A DNA stretch of 64,000 bases. It comes from Protopterus annectens. Its lineage: Eukaryota; Chordata; Ceratodontiformes; Protopteridae. Position numbers and translations under genes: made by a program. How positions within the stretch are numbered: the stretch's first letter is position 1; the number at the start of each line of letters is the position of its first letter. The DNA lies in assembly GCF_019279795.1 (NCBI RefSeq), contig NC_056747.1:1003302432-1003366431 (forward strand), in the 5' to 3' direction. This document shows, piece by piece, positions 60,591 through 64,000 of the stretch. Below the pieces are notes generated by a model. That model ran no database searches, had not been told where the DNA came from, and saw only the letters and a program-made list of their open reading frames with translations.

Positions 60591-61260
60591 AATTGTACTA
60601 AATGGTGAGAAAATGGTATGCTATTACTGCATGCTGTTACTTGTCTTACACTGGTCCACATGACGTCTGGCCTATTCATAGATATCTGTAACTGCACTGC
60701 CCATTGTAATGGTATCACATGTGGTAACCGTAATACATGGCATGTCTGTCTCCTCCAGTATTTGTACTTAGGTACCCATCTGTGTATGTGCAGTGTACCA
60801 TCTCTTACCTTGGTAAGTATAACATATCTCATCTCTGGCCATGTTGTGGTATTGACTGTGAACTGTGCATGTAGGATGCTCCAGACTTGCTCAGTATAAC
60901 AGTCTTATGCAATGCACATGATGTTTATGAATCCCACTCAATCTCATACTGAATCGCTGCTGGGTTTGTGACCAGATCACAAAACAGTAATCACAAAACC
61001 TCAGAAATCCTTGAATGCAACGCATATTTCAGTGTAATAAATAATACAGAAAAGCTTTTTTGCGTGTGGACATGAGGACAAGCCCTCTGCACCCCATGTA
61101 GGTGACTGTGTCTTGTATTTTTCAACTTCAAGACTACAATGTGTCGGGGAATCTGAATAATTTATGCAGCATCTCTGGAAACACACACCATTAGTTATTG
61201 GAAATAACAGAGTCGATCATTAATGCAGCAACATTAAAGCCCGGGATCCATCCCCCCCAT
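60591..61260. other. Unassigned region
   Basis: The frame 60,618-60,899 (93 codons) is not recognisable as a gene. Nothing else seen. Confidence 0.4.
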
Positions 61261-61261
61261 A

Positions 61262-62050
61262 TAAAACAGTTATTTATTTAGTATTTGTTAACTGGGTAAA
61301 TCTCACTGAAATTAGGGCCTTTTTCATGGAAAACTCAGGGAGCCAGACTCCATCTGAACGGTACAACTATACAGAGTCAGTATGATCAAACTGTAATAAA
61401 AAGAAAATTAAAAAGGAAAGATAAATGTCATAGTCCTGAGATAAGCAGCTAAGCAGAATCAGATAAACAAGATCCACAGCTCAACAAGCGCAACAGAATC
61501 AGACAAAAGAACATCCATAATGCAAACTACATTAAGTACAGAATTACAGGGTCTGAAAAGCACATAAATCATAGGCATGTGGAGAGGGAGATGTGCAGAG
61601 AAGGCCTGTTGAGTAAGCTTTGGATCTGTGTAGTGTGCAGCGATCACAGTGATTTAAACTGAACAGTTCTGATTGTTAACTCTATTTTGAACCTAAATGG
61701 TAACTCAATGCCTTTAACTGAAGAGAGGAAAGAATTCCATAAAATAGGTATGGAGTTAGAAAATGCTCTGTCACTGGATCTGCTGATGAATGTGAGTGCT
61801 TGGATCACAACTGCGTCAGTGGATCTAAGATTATGTGTGGGCTTGAAACAAGTAAGCAGACCTCTGATAAAGTGTGGCGGCACATGACGGATGAGATAAA
61901 AAGCAAAATAAGGTTATCAGTATAGACTAAAGGATTTGGTAAAGACAGATATTCCAGTCTGTTAGGTACAGTACACCAGTATGAGTCATTCAGAGACCTA
62001 GTAAGTAAATCTGGGCGCTCTGTTATAGGTGGTAACAATCCTCTCTTTCT
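61262..62050 (-). mobile_element. L2-type LINE C-terminus and 3' end
   Basis: Minus strand. SYWCTVPNRLEYLSLPNPLVY (usual HWLPV..RI.YK...L.YK) near 61,960, then HNLRSTDAVVIQALTFIS and SDRAFSNSIPILWNSFLSSV (usual GDRAFS...P.LWNSLP) at about 61,840-61,720. The tail reads TTACCCAGTTAACAAATACT then AAATAAATAA at 61,296-61,262. 5'-truncated, with frame changes. Confidence 0.75.
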
Positions 62051-62440
62051 CTATCATCTTGCTATGGAGGGAATGTAGAAATCACCCCATCGCGGGTCAG
62101 TGATGGGGTGAGTCTAGCTTTGGCTGCAACATGTCTGGTGGTCATAAAGAATGAGTCCATTTGCCAGTATGGTGTGCCCATTGCACTTATGTGAAATGAA
62201 TGCATACTGTAAAATAGCTGTTGGTAATGACATCATACAGAGGAGATACAGCTTTACCACTGTATTTGTTCACTGACTCCCTCACTTGGTATACAGCCTG
62301 AATATTTGTGTGTGTTGAGTGGTACAAGATATTACATTCTCTTAGTTGTTACCAAGCTAATTCATCTTTTTTTTTCACAGATCATTGTATCATAAATTTT
62401 ATACTGAAAAAACAGATACATTGATATATTGCCCCTCCCT
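62051..62440. other. Unassigned region
   Basis: Might include more of the L2 element at 61.3-62.0 kb, but no motif is recognisable. Confidence 0.35.
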
Positions 62441-62599
62441 CGGTCCCTATAATAAATTATTTTATGTTTTGTTGTTGATGACTCTATACTAGCATTCTAG
62501 TTTACTGTCAGTTTACTGTCACATATGTTTTTCTAACCTGTGTACTTCATTATCTAACTTTTATTTCATAATAATTCGATATCACGATATTTCACATTT

Positions 62600-62832
62600 T
62601 TATTTTTTTTACTCTTTTCTCTATTTACATTTTTGTTTTTGTTTTTGTAAATTGCTATATAAGTAAACTAACTGGTACTTTTTGTATTATGTTATTTTTG
62701 GTCTTTTGTAATAATTCTAATACTTCGTGTATTTGGAGCTTTTCTCCCCGGGCCTCTACTGAAAACAGATATATATCCAGTAAGACTAGCCCGGTCAACA
62801 AATGTAAAATAAAATAAATAAATAAAATAAAA
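62600..62832 (+). mobile_element. L2-type LINE 3' tail
   Basis: TTTGGAGCTTTTCTCCCCGG, CCTCTACTGAAAACAG, ACTAGCCCGGTCAACAAATG and AAAT repeats to 62,832. Very similar to the tail at 17,160-17,270. The 5' limit is uncertain. Confidence 0.75.
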
Positions 62833-64000
62833 TTGTATACTTCACTGTGTCTCTGCCAACCAGTTTCTGGAAAGTCACATGTTTCAGAAACTTTCTCCAA
62901 AACGTAACCCTCAGATTTCACTCCTCACTGTTTCACCTAACACTAATTGAACTGACAGTATAGCAGGAAAAGGTTGTTTGCTCCTTTTAGGCAGAGTTCA
63001 GTCTTTAACAAGTGGAAGATGTGCTTTGACATGACAAGCCACACATTCTGGAAACAGAATGCAGCCAGAGGCTGTGGCCTATAAAGTGTTTAAACCAGAA
63101 AAACAACATTCCCTTCAGAGGCATTACCAATTACCTTCCGCAAGATTTTTTTTGTATATGCTACATTTTTAACACAAAACAACAAGGACAAGAAGTTTTC
63201 TGAAAATAAGTACTTCCTTCCCAAAACTGGACTCTGCTAACAGTAAGTAAGATTCTTTTTTGTTCATATATTTGCATTCAGAGTCAGTAGGTGAGGATTA
63301 AACTAGAAGATTCATCCAAAATCCATCCCTCAAATTGAACACTGAGAGCTTTCTAAAAGCTGAAAGTTATTTTGGGTTGTGTTTATAATTCGATCAGAAC
63401 TTTATTTATAAAAATGAATGAAGAAAAACATATTGCTATAAATTATTTATTTAGATCACTAAGAAATCTTTTATTTTTATAGATTTCTAAATACTTAATT
63501 GCTGTCTTTAATGCACGCTGTAAAATGAATGAGGCCTTGTAGAGCTGTGCAACATGCCCCACCCATGACAATGGTAAATGTATTTCTTTATTTTGAGCTT
63601 ACTCCTGCCAACATCTAAAATGTACATTCAAGATTCATTCTTTTTTACATACCATGAAAGAGGTAGTGCAGACCTTTTAGCACACTACATAGCAAACTCC
63701 ATTAAGGACATTATTACAAGTACAATATTAAATTATAGAATTATGGTGCAATCTGCAACCTGATCAGGACTGCATGCACGTTTTACAATGGTACTACAAG
63801 TGTACAACATAACAATGAGTTGCTATGCAAAGCAGCATGGGAATGTTGCAGGGCCAGATGCCAGTCAAAATGGGGAGAGCCCAAATGCTTAAATTATTAT
63901 GAATTATTACTGGTAGCAAAGAGTGCAAAATGACAGATTACCATTCATCTACAGGCCATCCTCATCTCCTGTGAATGCGGAACTGGGCAGATTTCCACTG
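62833..64000. other. Unassigned region at the window end
   Basis: AT-rich, short open frames only. I see no gene, repeat family or structural signal that I can support. Confidence 0.4.

Overview
This window is vertebrate nuclear DNA made almost entirely of transposable elements, their relics and microsatellites. I found no convincing single-copy host gene, rRNA, canonical tRNA gene or CRISPR array. The mix (CR1 and L2 LINEs with 5' parts, an L1/Tx1-like LINE, Penelope-like elements with GIY-YIG nucleases, Harbinger transposons, long CA/TA tracts, a fish-type SINE tail) fits a large, repeat-rich non-amniote vertebrate genome. Lungfish is my best guess, but that is inference.

Layout. 1-135: scrap of a retroviral pol fossil. 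142-310: palindromic TA/CA microsatellite. About 320-1000: CR1 reverse-transcriptase fragment. 1,010-14,133: first copy, on the minus strand, of a very large Harbinger-type element. It has a 382-codon transposase (12,947-11,799), long non-coding DNA and a tandem array of tRNA-promoter-like units, and the array is split by a nearly full-length CR1 (3,498-7,857). 14,363-20,470: L1/Tx1-like LINE (minus) that was later hit by an L2 3' fragment and a CR1. About 20,476-24,500: Penelope-like element 1 (plus). 24.5-30.6 kb: AT-rich DNA, a CR1-type ORF1 with an esterase domain, a Ty3/gypsy pol fossil and an L2 endonuclease region. About 30,600 to at least 42.9 kb: second Harbinger copy (plus), with a broken transposase, the same non-coding DNA and array, an old antisense CR1, and a Myb/SANT-like exon facing the transposase. 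43-50 kb: unassigned DNA, a Penelope GIY-YIG scrap, an 830-bp TIR element inside a TA tract, and tRNA-like SINE heads. 49,888-51,412: L2 reverse-transcriptase half. 51,690-53,000: dimeric foldback transposon. 53,583-58,333: Penelope-like element 2 (minus), flanked by about 880-bp inverted terminal repeats that each contain a complete-looking 39-nt hammerhead ribozyme. 58.3-64 kb: LINE tails, a SINE tail and unassigned sequence.

The elements work in families. The Harbinger transposase and Myb-like protein would mobilise the large element. The CR1 and L2 proteins copy their own RNAs by target-primed reverse transcription. The Penelope RT plus GIY-YIG nuclease acts with RNA that can be cut by the terminal hammerheads. 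Nesting gives a relative chronology, and the most unusual signals are the hammerhead pair, the tRNA-like array inside the giant Harbinger, and the foldback dimer.
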